Source: CAVYOD01 sp963770045 | Lineage (GTDB): Bacteria > Acidobacteriota > Aminicenantia > Aminicenantales > CAVYOD01 | DNA: 64,000 bases | Direction: 5' to 3' | Assembly: GCA_963770045.1 (NCBI GenBank) | Contig: CAVYOD010000022.1 | Coordinates: 62,001-126,000, forward strand | Part shown: positions 43,219 to 51,251 of the stretch, piece by piece | Layout: the number at the start of each line of letters is the position of its first letter | Position numbering within the stretch: position 1 is the first letter of the stretch | Made by a program: the position numbers and the translations under genes | Notes under the pieces: model-generated | Told to the model about the DNA's origin: nothing | What the model saw: the letters and a program-made list of their open reading frames with translations, nothing else | Database searches by the model: none

Positions 43219-43981
43219 TTAGCTGATTTCCCCGGTCAGATAAGCACGGGTGCGCGGATCCTGGGGGTTGGCGAAAATCTCCTCAGCCGGTCCGTGTTCC
43301 ACGAGCTCGCCGAGGTAAAGAAAGACGATGTAATCAGCGATCCGCTTGGCCTGCCTGAGAATGTGAGTCACGACCACGACCGTATATTCGTTTTTTAGCT
43401 CATTGAGCCGTTTCTCGACGTGCTGGCTCGACTGGGGGTCGAGGGCCGAGGTCGGCTCATCCCCCAGGATGATCTCGGGTTCGACGGCCAGTCCCCGGGC
43501 GAGGCAAAGCCGTTGTTGCTGTCCGACCGAGAGCCTCGACGCCGGCTCGGAGAGCCTGTCTTTGACTTCTTCCCAGAGTCCGGCGAGCTTCAGATAATGC
43601 TCGACGATCCCCGCCAGTTTTTTCTTATCTCTTAGGCCGTGAACGCAGGGCCCATAGGCGACGTTATCGTAGATCGACATCGGCAGAGGCTGGGGTTTTT
43701 GGGAGAGGAGCCCCATCTTTTTCCGGATATGGGTCACCTCCATCCGCGGGTCATAAATGTCCTCGCCATCGACGAGGATTCTCCCCTGCGACCTTGACTC
43801 CATCCACCGGGTCGAGCAACCGGTTAAGCGATTTGAGGAGTGTCGTCTTGCCGCAGCCCGAAGGACCGATGATCACGGTGATCCTCCTGTCCGGGATGTC
43901 GAGCGTGATGTCCTTCAAAATCCGGAGGTCGTCGAAATAAACGCTCAGGTTCTCGATACGGATGTGACTTTGAAAATCCAT
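43219..43981 (-). CDS. pstB: Phosphate ABC transporter ATP-binding protein PstB (one +1 frame break)
   Basis: One surplus base in CCCC (plus strand 43783-43786) splits an otherwise complete ATPase of about 253 residues. Walker A IIGPSGCGKTTLLKSLNRL is in the first fragment (43751-43981). After GVKVAG the frame resumes as RILVDGEDIYDP, with Q-loop GLLSQKPQPLPMSIYDNVAYGP, signature RLSVGQQQRLCLARGLA, Walker B IILGDEPTSALDP and the H-loop VTHILRQA. It drives phosphate import with PstC and PstA upstream. It is the last gene of porin-pstS-pstC-pstA-pstB; no phoU follows in the window. Confidence 0.88.
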
Positions 43982-43994
43982 GGCTTTTTCCTAT

Positions 43995-44846
43995 TTATTT
44001 AATTGTATGCTTTGTGTATCGCTTCGTTAGAACCCTCGAGATCAAACTGATCGCCAGAACGAGCAGTGTGAGCACGGCTGCGGAGGCGTAGGCACGTTGC
44101 TGGACTTCGGGAAACGGCGTCCCCAGCTGGAAAAAGATGGCCAGCGGTAACGTCGCCGCCGGCTGAAACAGAGACGTGGGGATCCGATCGGTAAAGCCTG
44201 CGGTGAAGATGACCGAGGCGGCGTCGCCGATGCCGCGGCCAAAGGCGATCAGGACCGCGGTCAGGATGCCCGGCAGGGCCTGCCGGACGACCACCTTGAG
44301 CGCCGTCTCGAGCCGAGTCGCTCCGAGCGAGGAAGAGGCGTCCTTCAATTCCCGGGGGACCATCCGGACGACCTCGTCCATCGCCCGGCTCATGATCGGA
44401 ATCTCCAACAGGGCGACGGTGATGATACCGGCAAGAAGGGATGTTTTGAGCCCAATCGCGACCATCAGAATAAATCCGAACGCCCCATAGACAATGGAAG
44501 GGATTCCCCAGAGGACATCGAGCGAGAACCGAGTAAACGTGGCTATGCGGGAGGACTTCATGGTATAAAGGTTAATGTAAAGTACAATAGGAAGGCTGAG
44601 CAGGATCGCCAGAGCCGTGGCGCCGAGACCGAGATAGAGAGAGCCGATAATAGCGTTGAGAATGCCGCCTTCTTTTCCCAGATAGTAACCGCCCTTGGGA
44701 GTCTGGGTCAGCATGGCCAGGTTCAGAGCGGGAAGGCTTTTCCAGACGATCGTCCCGATGATCAGCAGAAGGCTCCCTATGACAACCAAGGTCGAGGCAA
44801 CCATCAGGCCCTTGAAAAATTCTTCTTCGACCTTGCGTCTATTCAT
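43995..44846 (-). CDS. pstA: Phosphate ABC transporter permease PstA
   Basis: 283-residue inner-membrane permease with about six helices, starting with LMVASTLVVIGSLLLIIGTIVW. The ABC-coupling EAA-type loop appears as VVRMVPRELKDASSSLGATRLETALKVVVRQALPG (about residues 155-190, read in parts). PstA pairs with PstC to form the phosphate channel. The gene is 13 bases upstream of pstB and 17 downstream of pstC. Cytoplasmic-membrane location. The start is at 44846 (MNRRKVEEEF). Confidence 0.93.
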   Translation of the reverse strand: MNRRKVEEEFFKGLMVASTLVVIGSLLLIIGTIVWKSLPALNLAMLTQTPKGGYYLGKEGGILNAIIGSLYLGLGATALAILLSLPIVLYINLYTMKSSRIATFTRFSLDVLWGIPSIVYGAFGFILMVAIGLKTSLLAGIITVALLEIPIMSRAMDEVVRMVPRELKDASSSLGATRLETALKVVVRQALPGILTAVLIAFGRGIGDAASVIFTAGFTDRIPTSLFQPAATLPLAIFFQLGTPFPEVQQRAYASAAVLTLLVLAISLISRVLTKRYTKHTIK

Positions 44847-44863
44847 CTTTCCGCCAAATTTCC

Positions 44864-45757
44864 TTACTCGGCCCGTCTTTCCGCCCGGACGAGGATGATC
44901 CTGGCCAGGATATTAAAAAAGAGGACGACCAGGAGGAGGATCAACGCGGCCAGCATCAAAGCCGAATCATAAAGAGGCACGGACATCATCTCTCCGTAGT
45001 TGTTGGCGATCAAGGCGGGAAGAGGATAGCCAGCCTGAAATACGGACTTGGGAACGATCGGCATGTTGCCGACAACCATAAGAACGGCCATCGTCTCGCC
45101 GAAAGCCCGGGACAACCCGAGAACGCCGGCGGCAATGATACCTTGAGAACCCTTCCTCAAAAGAACGTGCTTGACCGTCTGCCACCGGGTGGCGCCCAGG
45201 GAGAGAGATGCCTCCCTGAGCTGGAAGGGGATCGAAGAAAAGACCTCGAGCGAGACATGGATGATCGTCGGGAAGACCATGATCGCCAGCACGATGCCGC
45301 CGGAAAGGACGCAGTATCCGCTGGAGTAGGTTCCGAAGAGCGGGGCGAGCCTGGCCACGAGGGGGACGACCATCAGGATCCCCCAGACGCCGAATACAAC
45401 GGAAGGAATCCCGGCCAGCAGGTCGATGATCGGCTTTGACCATTCGCGGACCAGCCGCGGCGCATATTCTGACAGATAGATCGCCGTGAGGAGCGAAATG
45501 GGGAGGGCGATGACCAGGGCGACAAAGGTCACCCACAGGGTCCCCATGATGAAAGGGAAGAACCCGAAGTCTCCCCTGAGCGGGTGCCAGGATGAGGAGA
45601 AGAGGAGTCCGGTCACTGATTTCAGGGCCAGTATCGGTCTCGACCTCTGGAAGAGGCCCAGGAGCATCAGAACGACAATGAGCCCCGGCATGGTGGTCAG
45701 GAAAAACATGAGCCTTCCTGCCAGCCGATCCTTGATCAGCCTGAAATTTGCCTTCAA
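44864..45757 (-). CDS. pstC: Phosphate ABC transporter permease PstC
   Basis: 297-residue permease with multiple membrane helices (LMFFLTTMPGLIVVLMLLG near the N-terminus). The coupling loop contains PFQLREASLSLGATRWQTV, and GIIAAGVLGLSRAFGETMAVLMVVGN follows, characteristic of PstC. It forms the channel with PstA. The start is a TTG at 45757 preceded by caggaga, so translation may be modest; the next in-frame ATG would cut the first helix. It lies downstream of pstS. Confidence 0.92.
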   Translation of the reverse strand: MKANFRLIKDRLAGRLMFFLTTMPGLIVVLMLLGLFQRSRPILALKSVTGLLFSSSWHPLRGDFGFFPFIMGTLWVTFVALVIALPISLLTAIYLSEYAPRLVREWSKPIIDLLAGIPSVVFGVWGILMVVPLVARLAPLFGTYSSGYCVLSGGIVLAIMVFPTIIHVSLEVFSSIPFQLREASLSLGATRWQTVKHVLLRKGSQGIIAAGVLGLSRAFGETMAVLMVVGNMPIVPKSVFQAGYPLPALIANNYGEMMSVPLYDSALMLAALILLLVVLFFNILARIILVRAERRAE

Positions 45758-45783
45758 CCGGTCTCCTGGTCTATCGGAAAAAT

Positions 45784-46745
45784 CTATTTGACTTCAACGG
45801 CCTTGAGTCCCTCCGCCAGCTTCTCAGGAGGTCAGAGGAATATACCCTGTTTCCGGAACATATTTCTGGCCATCGCTTAAAACCCACTTGATGAACTCGG
45901 CCAGCACAGCCTTGGAAGGCTTGCCCTTGGTGACAAAATAGAGGTCACGGGCCGGAGGAGAAGGATAAATGTGCTTGGCGATCGCGGCCGTGATCTCGTC
46001 CCGGGTCTCGTAGATTCGCTCTTCCGGATCTAGCTTGCCGTTGCCGTTGATGTCCAGAGGCAGGATTATCAGACCCTCCACCGGCTTTAAAGTCTTAGCA
46101 TCATAGGCAAAATTGACATTATTGTAGCCGATGCCGAGAGGATCACGTTTCACCGCGTCTGCCAAACCAGGGTCGCCATAGACGCCCGACTCCGCCCAGA
46201 TCCTCCTGCCGCTTCCCGAGGTAGGCCGCCCAGGTATCGGCGGCTCCACAGGCGTCGGAGCGCGTATAGACATGAAGCGGAACAGATTCCTTAGCGCCCG
46301 TAAGCTCGTTCCAGGTTTTGATCGTGCCGGTGATCCAGATGCCGACAAATTCTTCTTGCTTAACGCCCCGTTTGAGTATCTCGGCGACCAACGGATTCTT
46401 GGCGTTGAGAGTGGGGACCACGGCATCCTTGGTGACCGCGATGGGGAAAGCTCCCTTCTCGATTTCGGCCGGATTGATGTTCCGCGAGACCATCCCGATA
46501 TCGACCATTCCGGCCAGGGCGTCGGCGATGCCTTTGCCGGCTCCCCCGGCCTGGACATCAATCTTGACCCCGGGATAGAGCTTCTGGAATTCCTCGACCC
46601 ATTTGAGGGCCATCGGATAAAGAGCCCAGGCTCCGGAAATGCTCAGATTTCCGCTCAACTCTTTCTTTTGGGCCACGCTGGCTGCCGGAAAGACCAGCAT
46701 GATTCCCAAACAGATCGCCAAAGCCATTCCGATATTTCGTTTCAT
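45784..46745 (-). CDS. pstS: Periplasmic phosphate-binding protein PstS (two +1 frame breaks)
   Basis: About 320 residues after removing two surplus bases. Signal peptide MKRNIGMALAICLGIMLVFP with cleavage near AASVA, then SGAWALYPMALKWVEEFQ, the phosphate-site region QAGGAGKGIADALAG and TIKTWNELTG, and YTRSDACGAADTWAAYLGKRQE. Dropping a G at 46202-46203 continues it as IWAESGVYGDPGLADAVK. Near the end, dropping one base near 45826 replaces an early stop after GYIPLTS with EKLAEGLKAVEVK and the TAG at 45784-45786. The start is the ATG at 46745 for ribosome-binding-site spacing (aggag). It delivers phosphate to PstCA. Confidence 0.87.
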
Positions 46746-46761
46746 GGTCATCTCCTATTCT

Positions 46762-47749
46762 TTAAAAATAGGCCTGCAACTGGGCCAGGAGAGCCCAATT
46801 CGATGCCCCCGACACAATTTTGTAGTGTTCGTAATTGACCTGGATCTTGGTTTTCTCGGCGAAGTACCAGTTCGCGCCCAAGGTGAAGCGGTCACTCCTG
46901 ACCCCGGAGAGATCGGTGTTTTTATCATAGGCATCAAATCGGACAATGCCCTGGAACTCCTTGGGTAGAAAGAAATACCCGCCCTGCAGATACCAGCCAT
47001 TCCTCGATACCTGGTCATCCTTGGAAAATATGTACTCTCCTTTTAAGGACACAGCCGACTGGACATAGGCGAATTCGAGCCCGGTCCGGTGGGCGCTGTC
47101 ACGAATGATCGTCGGCGTCTCCACATCCGGCCTGAGCCGGCCATTGTAATAGGCGGCTCCTACGGATAGCGATTCGATGGGATGCACGACGACCCGTCCG
47201 CCGAGATCTTTCTGGTCGTTCGTGTCCGCCTTGTTGATGCCGGAACCATTGAAGAGCCCGAGTTGGTACTCGACGATCGAGTACTTCCCGAAGACCATGG
47301 CCCCGATATCACGCCCCTGGGAGCCGAGATCACGGCCCGGGCAGAGCTTTTCCTCGACCTGGCTCCGGTTGATGACCTCGAGATCCGAGCTCGAGACCAG
47401 ATTCTCCTGGCTGAAAGGGAACTTTGAACTGCCCGGCCCTCAGGGAAAAATAGTGGCTGAAACCCCAGTCCAGGTTGGCATCAAGCAGGATGGGACTCTT
47501 GCCAATATCAACCTGAACCTTGTAGCGCAGATTCTTGACAATGTCTCCTCCCAGGATAAGCCTGGCTCGCCTGATCAAAAATGAATCCACCCCCTGATCC
47601 CAATGAATATACTGGACTTGGGTGAACCCGTTCAACTTGAAGGGCTGGCTTACGGAGAGAGAAGGCTGGTCCTTTTTCTCCTGGGCCATCGAAAAATTCG
47701 ACAAGACCACAAAACCCAACAGCAACAGCCAAACTCTTTTTTTAAACAT
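46762..47749 (-). CDS. Phosphate-selective porin (OprP/OprO-like outer-membrane protein), one +1 frame break
   Basis: About 328 residues with signal peptide VWLLLLGFVVLSNFSMAQ. Beta-barrel strands follow: GFTQVQYIHWD, RRARLILGGDIVKNLRYKVQVDIG, YFSLRAGQFKVPF. A surplus base in AAA (plus strand 47414-47416) breaks the frame; corrected, it runs SQENLVSSSDLEVINRSQV, the porin stretch after strand PF. It then continues GAMVFGKYSIVEYQLGLFNG and ends in a C-terminal aromatic (LLAQLQAYF) typical of outer-membrane barrels. It lies just upstream of pstS, so it is probably the outer-membrane entry for phosphate. It implies a diderm envelope. Confidence 0.8.
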
Positions 47750-47822
47750 AGAACCTCCTCAGGTTAACAAACTGTTCACTCGACTGTTGCGCGCTTGATC
47801 GAGCTATCTCTAAAAAGCTTTT

Positions 47823-48269
47823 TTAGACTTTCTGGGGCGGCTTCTCAGCCCGCCGCGGCTTGCTCAAACGGGCCAGGTCAGCGAAGCTCGTCTTTTCCAG
47901 GATTCCCGCGATGGAATCCCGGACGTCCTTCCACAGCCAGCGCAGTCCGCAGGAATTCTCCATCGGGCAGACCTCATGGGCTGTGACACTGACACAATCG
48001 ATCGGAGCCAGCGGCCCGTCCATCACCCGGATGACCTCGGCCACCGAGATTTCGGACGGAGGCTTGGAGAGAGAGTAGCCGCCCCCCTGACCCTTCTTGC
48101 TTCGGAGATAGCCGGCCCTCTTCAGAAGAAGGAGAATCTGCTCAAGGAAACGTTCGGGGATGTGCTGGGACTTGGATATCTCCCTGATGTGAAGCGCCCC
48201 CTTCTGATAATTCAGGGAGAGCTCGAGCATGGCCCGGCTGGCGTACTCGCCTTTCGTTGAAAGCCTCAT
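47823..48269 (-). CDS. Rrf2-family transcriptional regulator
   Basis: 148 residues: N-terminal winged helix (MRLSTKGEYASRAMLELSLN, IREISKSQHIPERFLEQIL, SKKGQGGGYSLSKP), then the cysteine loop IDCVSVTAHEVCPMENSCGLR. This supplies the three cysteines used by IscR, NsrR and RsrR-type proteins to bind an Fe-S cluster. It therefore probably senses iron-sulfur status, NO, oxygen or redox. It stands first, ahead of the phosphate porin and pst genes, 73 bases upstream of the porin start. A consensus promoter (48313-48341) and a palindrome at 48286-48295 lie before it and could mediate autoregulation. Confidence 0.92.
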   Translation of the reverse strand: MRLSTKGEYASRAMLELSLNYQKGALHIREISKSQHIPERFLEQILLLLKRAGYLRSKKGQGGGYSLSKPPSEISVAEVIRVMDGPLAPIDCVSVTAHEVCPMENSCGLRWLWKDVRDSIAGILEKTSFADLARLSKPRRAEKPPQKV

Positions 48270-48285
48270 CTCAGCGATTCTCTCT

Positions 48286-48295
48286 TAGTCGACTA
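48286..48295. promoter_or_regulatory. Possible operator of the Rrf2 regulator
   Basis: Perfect palindrome TAGTCGACTA at 48286-48295, between the -10 element and the rrf2 start codon. It resembles the GACT/AGTC half-sites bound by IscR-like proteins, but extends only 10 bases. Confidence 0.35.
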
Positions 48296-48312
48296 TCTCA
48301 ATAGACAAAGTA

Positions 48313-48341
48313 ATTTAATCAAAATCAAAACGGGTTGTCAA
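48313..48341 (-). promoter_or_regulatory. Sigma-70-type promoter of the Rrf2-porin-pst operon
   Basis: On the minus strand a perfect -35 TTGACA (48336-48341), 17-base spacer and -10 TTAAAT (48313-48318), 44 bases upstream of the start codon. Confidence 0.65.
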
Positions 48342-48397
48342 GCGTTTTTTTAAACTTTTTTGCATTTGCTCACGGCTCACAGCCACTGCTCACTTTG

Positions 48398-48426
48398 TTG
48401 TTGTTAGGATGAAAATGCGCTATATT
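48398..48426 (+). promoter_or_regulatory. Promoter of the second sensor-kinase operon, near-leaderless
   Basis: TTGTTG (48398-48403), 17-base spacer, TATATT (48421-48426). Transcription would begin only a few bases before the ATG at 48437, and no ribosome-binding site precedes that ATG. The mRNA may be leaderless. Confidence 0.4.
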
Positions 48427-48436
48427 ATATGGTCTC

Positions 48437-50461
48437 ATGAACGTCAAAAAGTATATCGCCCGTTTCCTCAACCTCCCTCTGCGCCATAAATTCATCCTCA
48501 GCTTCCTGGCCGTCATCTGTTTCGGCGGGATCGTCTCCCTTTTCTTTGGGACACGGCTCGAGCACCGGACGATCATCTCCCTGGCCCAAGTCAAGGTGAA
48601 GCACGACCTCTCCTCCGCCTGGATGGTCTATGACGAGAAGCTCAACTACATCAAGGACATCATTCGCCTCAATTCCAGCCACGAGTCTCTTCAGAAAGCC
48701 CTTCTTGGTGGTCAGAAGGATGCCCTGGAAAGATACCTCAGCCGGGCGCGGAAAGAATTTACCCTCGATATCCTGACCTTGACCGACGCCCGGGGCGGGG
48801 TCATCCTGCGGACATCAAACCCGGCTTTCACGGGCGATGATCAATCGAAAGACCCTCTGGTCAGCCGGGCTCTTAAGGGGGAAACCGTGACGGCCACCCA
48901 AATCGTCTCCCGGGAAGAGCTCCTCAAAGAAGGGCAGGAGCTGGCCGACCGGGCCTATATGAAACTCATCCCCACACCCAAGGCCGCGGTCCGATCAGAA
49001 GACCACGAAGAAAAAGGAATGATGCTCAAGGGCGCCGCGCCGGTGATCGATGAAAAAGGAAATATTCTGGGCGTTCTCTACGGAGGAATTCTCCTCAATC
49101 AGAATTATGACATCGTCGACCGCGTCAAAGAGATCGTCCACAAGGGAGAAAAATACAAAGGCAAAGAGGTCGGCACGGCGACGGTCTTTCAGCAGGACCT
49201 GCGGATTTCCACAAACGTGAAGAACGCCAACGGCCAGAGGGCGATCGGCACCCGCGTCTCCAAGGAAGTCAATGATGCCGTGCTCAAGGAAGGCACTTCC
49301 TGGATGGGCAAGGCTTTCGTCGTCAATGACTGGTACATCACGGCTTATGATCCGATCAAGGACATCGACGGGAAGATTGTCGGCATGCTCTATGTCGGGA
49401 TGCTCGAAAAACCCTACATCGACCTCAGGAACAATGTCATGCTGACCTTCGCCGGATTGGCCGTCCTCTGCACGATCATCCTTCTGGTCCTGCTTTACTT
49501 TATCACCTCAACCATCATCAATCCCATCCAGGGGATGGTCGTCGCGACCAACAAGATCGCCGAGGGCGACCTCGATCACCGGGTGGAAATCGATTTTAAA
49601 GATGAGATCGGCCAACTGGCCCATTCTTTCAATCGCATGACCGAGAACCTCAAAATCGCCAACGAAAACCTCTTCCAGTGGGCCAAGACGCTGGAGAAAC
49701 GGGTGGAGGAGCGGACGAGGGAGCTCCGGGACATGCAGGATTTTCTGGTCCAATCCGAAAAGCTGGCCTCCCTGGGAAAAATGGCCGCCGGAGTGGCCCA
49801 TGAGATCAACAACCCTCTCACGGCCATCCTGATCAACACTCACCTGCTCCTGGAGAAGCAGGAAAAAAGGGACTTCGCTTACGAGAGCCTGAGCCTGATC
49901 GCCGATGAGACGATGCGCTGCACCCAGATCGTCAAGGGCCTGCTCGAGTTTTCCAGGCAAACGCCGCCCCTCAAGGCTCCGACGGATATCAACGAGACCA
50001 TCGACAGGACCGTCCAGCTCCTCAAGAACCAGGCATCGTTTCAGAATATCCAGATCATCAAAGAACTCGACTCTGGCCTGCCGCCCATTCCCCTCGATAA
50101 GAACAAGATCCAGCAGGTCCTGATGAATTTCATGTTGAACGCCTCCGAGGCCATGCCCTCCGGGGGCATCCTGACCATCATCAGCCAACGGGGGGATGAT
50201 CAACGACACGTCCTGGTTCGGTTCATCGACACGGGAGTGGGAATTCCGAAAGAAAACATCCCCAGATTGTTCGATCCTTTCTTCACCACCAAAAGCACGG
50301 GGACGGGCCTGGGCCTCGCGCTCAGCTACGGGATCGTCCAGCAGCACCAGGGGAAAATCGAGGTCAGGAGCGAGTTGGGAAAGGGATCGGTCTTCACCAT
50401 TTCTCTTCCCCTCGCCGACCGGAATGAGAGATCCCAGCTACAAGGAGGTTCCAATGACTGA
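48437..50461 (+). CDS. Membrane sensor histidine kinase (Cache-HAMP-HisKA-HATPase), HK2
   Basis: 674-residue paralogue of HK1 (13367-15352). Membrane helices at about residues 18-38 (FILSFLAVICFGGIVSLFFG) and 335-357 flank a large Cache-type periplasmic domain (GMMLKGAAPVIDEKGNILG, FVVNDWYITAYDPIKDIDG). HAMP, coiled coil, HisKA (GVAHEINNPLTAI) and HATPase (DTGVGIPKEN, GTGLGLALSYG) follow. It overlaps the next gene by 8 bases. Unlike HK1 it is paired with a regulator carrying a GcvH-like domain instead of an NtrC-type one, so the same kind of signal appears to be sent to a different output. The ligand is unknown. Confidence 0.9.
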   Translation: MNVKKYIARFLNLPLRHKFILSFLAVICFGGIVSLFFGTRLEHRTIISLAQVKVKHDLSSAWMVYDEKLNYIKDIIRLNSSHESLQKALLGGQKDALERYLSRARKEFTLDILTLTDARGGVILRTSNPAFTGDDQSKDPLVSRALKGETVTATQIVSREELLKEGQELADRAYMKLIPTPKAAVRSEDHEEKGMMLKGAAPVIDEKGNILGVLYGGILLNQNYDIVDRVKEIVHKGEKYKGKEVGTATVFQQDLRISTNVKNANGQRAIGTRVSKEVNDAVLKEGTSWMGKAFVVNDWYITAYDPIKDIDGKIVGMLYVGMLEKPYIDLRNNVMLTFAGLAVLCTIILLVLLYFITSTIINPIQGMVVATNKIAEGDLDHRVEIDFKDEIGQLAHSFNRMTENLKIANENLFQWAKTLEKRVEERTRELRDMQDFLVQSEKLASLGKMAAGVAHEINNPLTAILINTHLLLEKQEKRDFAYESLSLIADETMRCTQIVKGLLEFSRQTPPLKAPTDINETIDRTVQLLKNQASFQNIQIIKELDSGLPPIPLDKNKIQQVLMNFMLNASEAMPSGGILTIISQRGDDQRHVLVRFIDTGVGIPKENIPRLFDPFFTTKSTGTGLGLALSYGIVQQHQGKIEVRSELGKGSVFTISLPLADRNERSQLQGGSND

Positions 50462-51230
50462 AAAGACAAGGAGAAAGATCCTGGTCGTAGACGACGAGAT
50501 CACGGTTTGCAAGAGCATCCGTCAGGCCATTCTGTCTGATGATTACGAAGTTGATACCGCTCTGAGCGGAGAGGAAGCTCTCAAAAAAGACCGGGAAAAG
50601 AATTATGATTTGATCATCACCGATCTCATGATGCCCGGGATCAGCGGGTTGGACCTGCTCAAGGCCGTCAGGGACTCACGGCCCTCGGCCAATATCATCA
50701 TGGTCACGGGATACCCGACGATCAAAACCGCAGTCCAGTCGGTCAAACTCGGAGCTTTCGATTACATCCCCAAGCCTTTCACTCCCGCCGAGCTGAGAAC
50801 CCTCGTCGCCCGGGCTTTCAAAAAAGCGGAGAGCGAGGAAAAAGGAGACAAACGGACCGCCCCACAAAAAATGCCCTCGGGACTCTATTACATGCTCGGC
50901 CACACCTGGATGAAGTTCGACGGGCCGAAGTCCGCGACCATCGGAGTGGTCGACGACTTCCTCAAATCCGTCGGCATCATCACCCATCTCGAACTGCCGA
51001 AAGAAAATGACGTCGTCTCGCAGGGAGAGGTCTGCGGGGTGATCAGCGACGCCGAAAAGTACACCCACCGGATCTGGTCTCCCGCCTCGGGGACCGTGAC
51101 CGGAATCAACGGCAAGCTGATCGAAGACCATTCTTTGCTCCGCCGGACTCCCTACACCGACGGGTGGCTTTTCAAGATCGAACCCAGCAATCCTGAAGAA
51201 GACCTGAAGGGATTGCTTCTCTCCAAATAA
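50454..51230 (+). CDS. Response regulator fused to a GcvH-like lipoyl domain
   Basis: 258 residues. The N-terminal REC domain (VVDDEITVCKS, phospho-acceptor in LIITDLMMPGISGLD, Lys in YIPKPFTPAEL) covers residues 1-125. Residues 142-250 resemble glycine-cleavage H protein: YYMLGHTWMKFDG, IGVVDDFLKSVGIITHLELP, GEVCGVISDAEKYTHRIWSP, SGTVTGINGKLIED, YTDGWLFKIEPSNPEE. The Lys in AEKYTH sits seven residues before the SP turn, the position lipoylated in GcvH. It has no DNA-binding domain. Output may be through lipoyl-dependent redox or protein contact. The ATG at 50454 follows aaggagg and overlaps the kinase stop. Confidence 0.85.
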   Translation: MTEKTRRKILVVDDEITVCKSIRQAILSDDYEVDTALSGEEALKKDREKNYDLIITDLMMPGISGLDLLKAVRDSRPSANIIMVTGYPTIKTAVQSVKLGAFDYIPKPFTPAELRTLVARAFKKAESEEKGDKRTAPQKMPSGLYYMLGHTWMKFDGPKSATIGVVDDFLKSVGIITHLELPKENDVVSQGEVCGVISDAEKYTHRIWSPASGTVTGINGKLIEDHSLLRRTPYTDGWLFKIEPSNPEEDLKGLLLSK

Positions 51231-51251
51231 AAGCCGCTGCCGTCATCCGCG

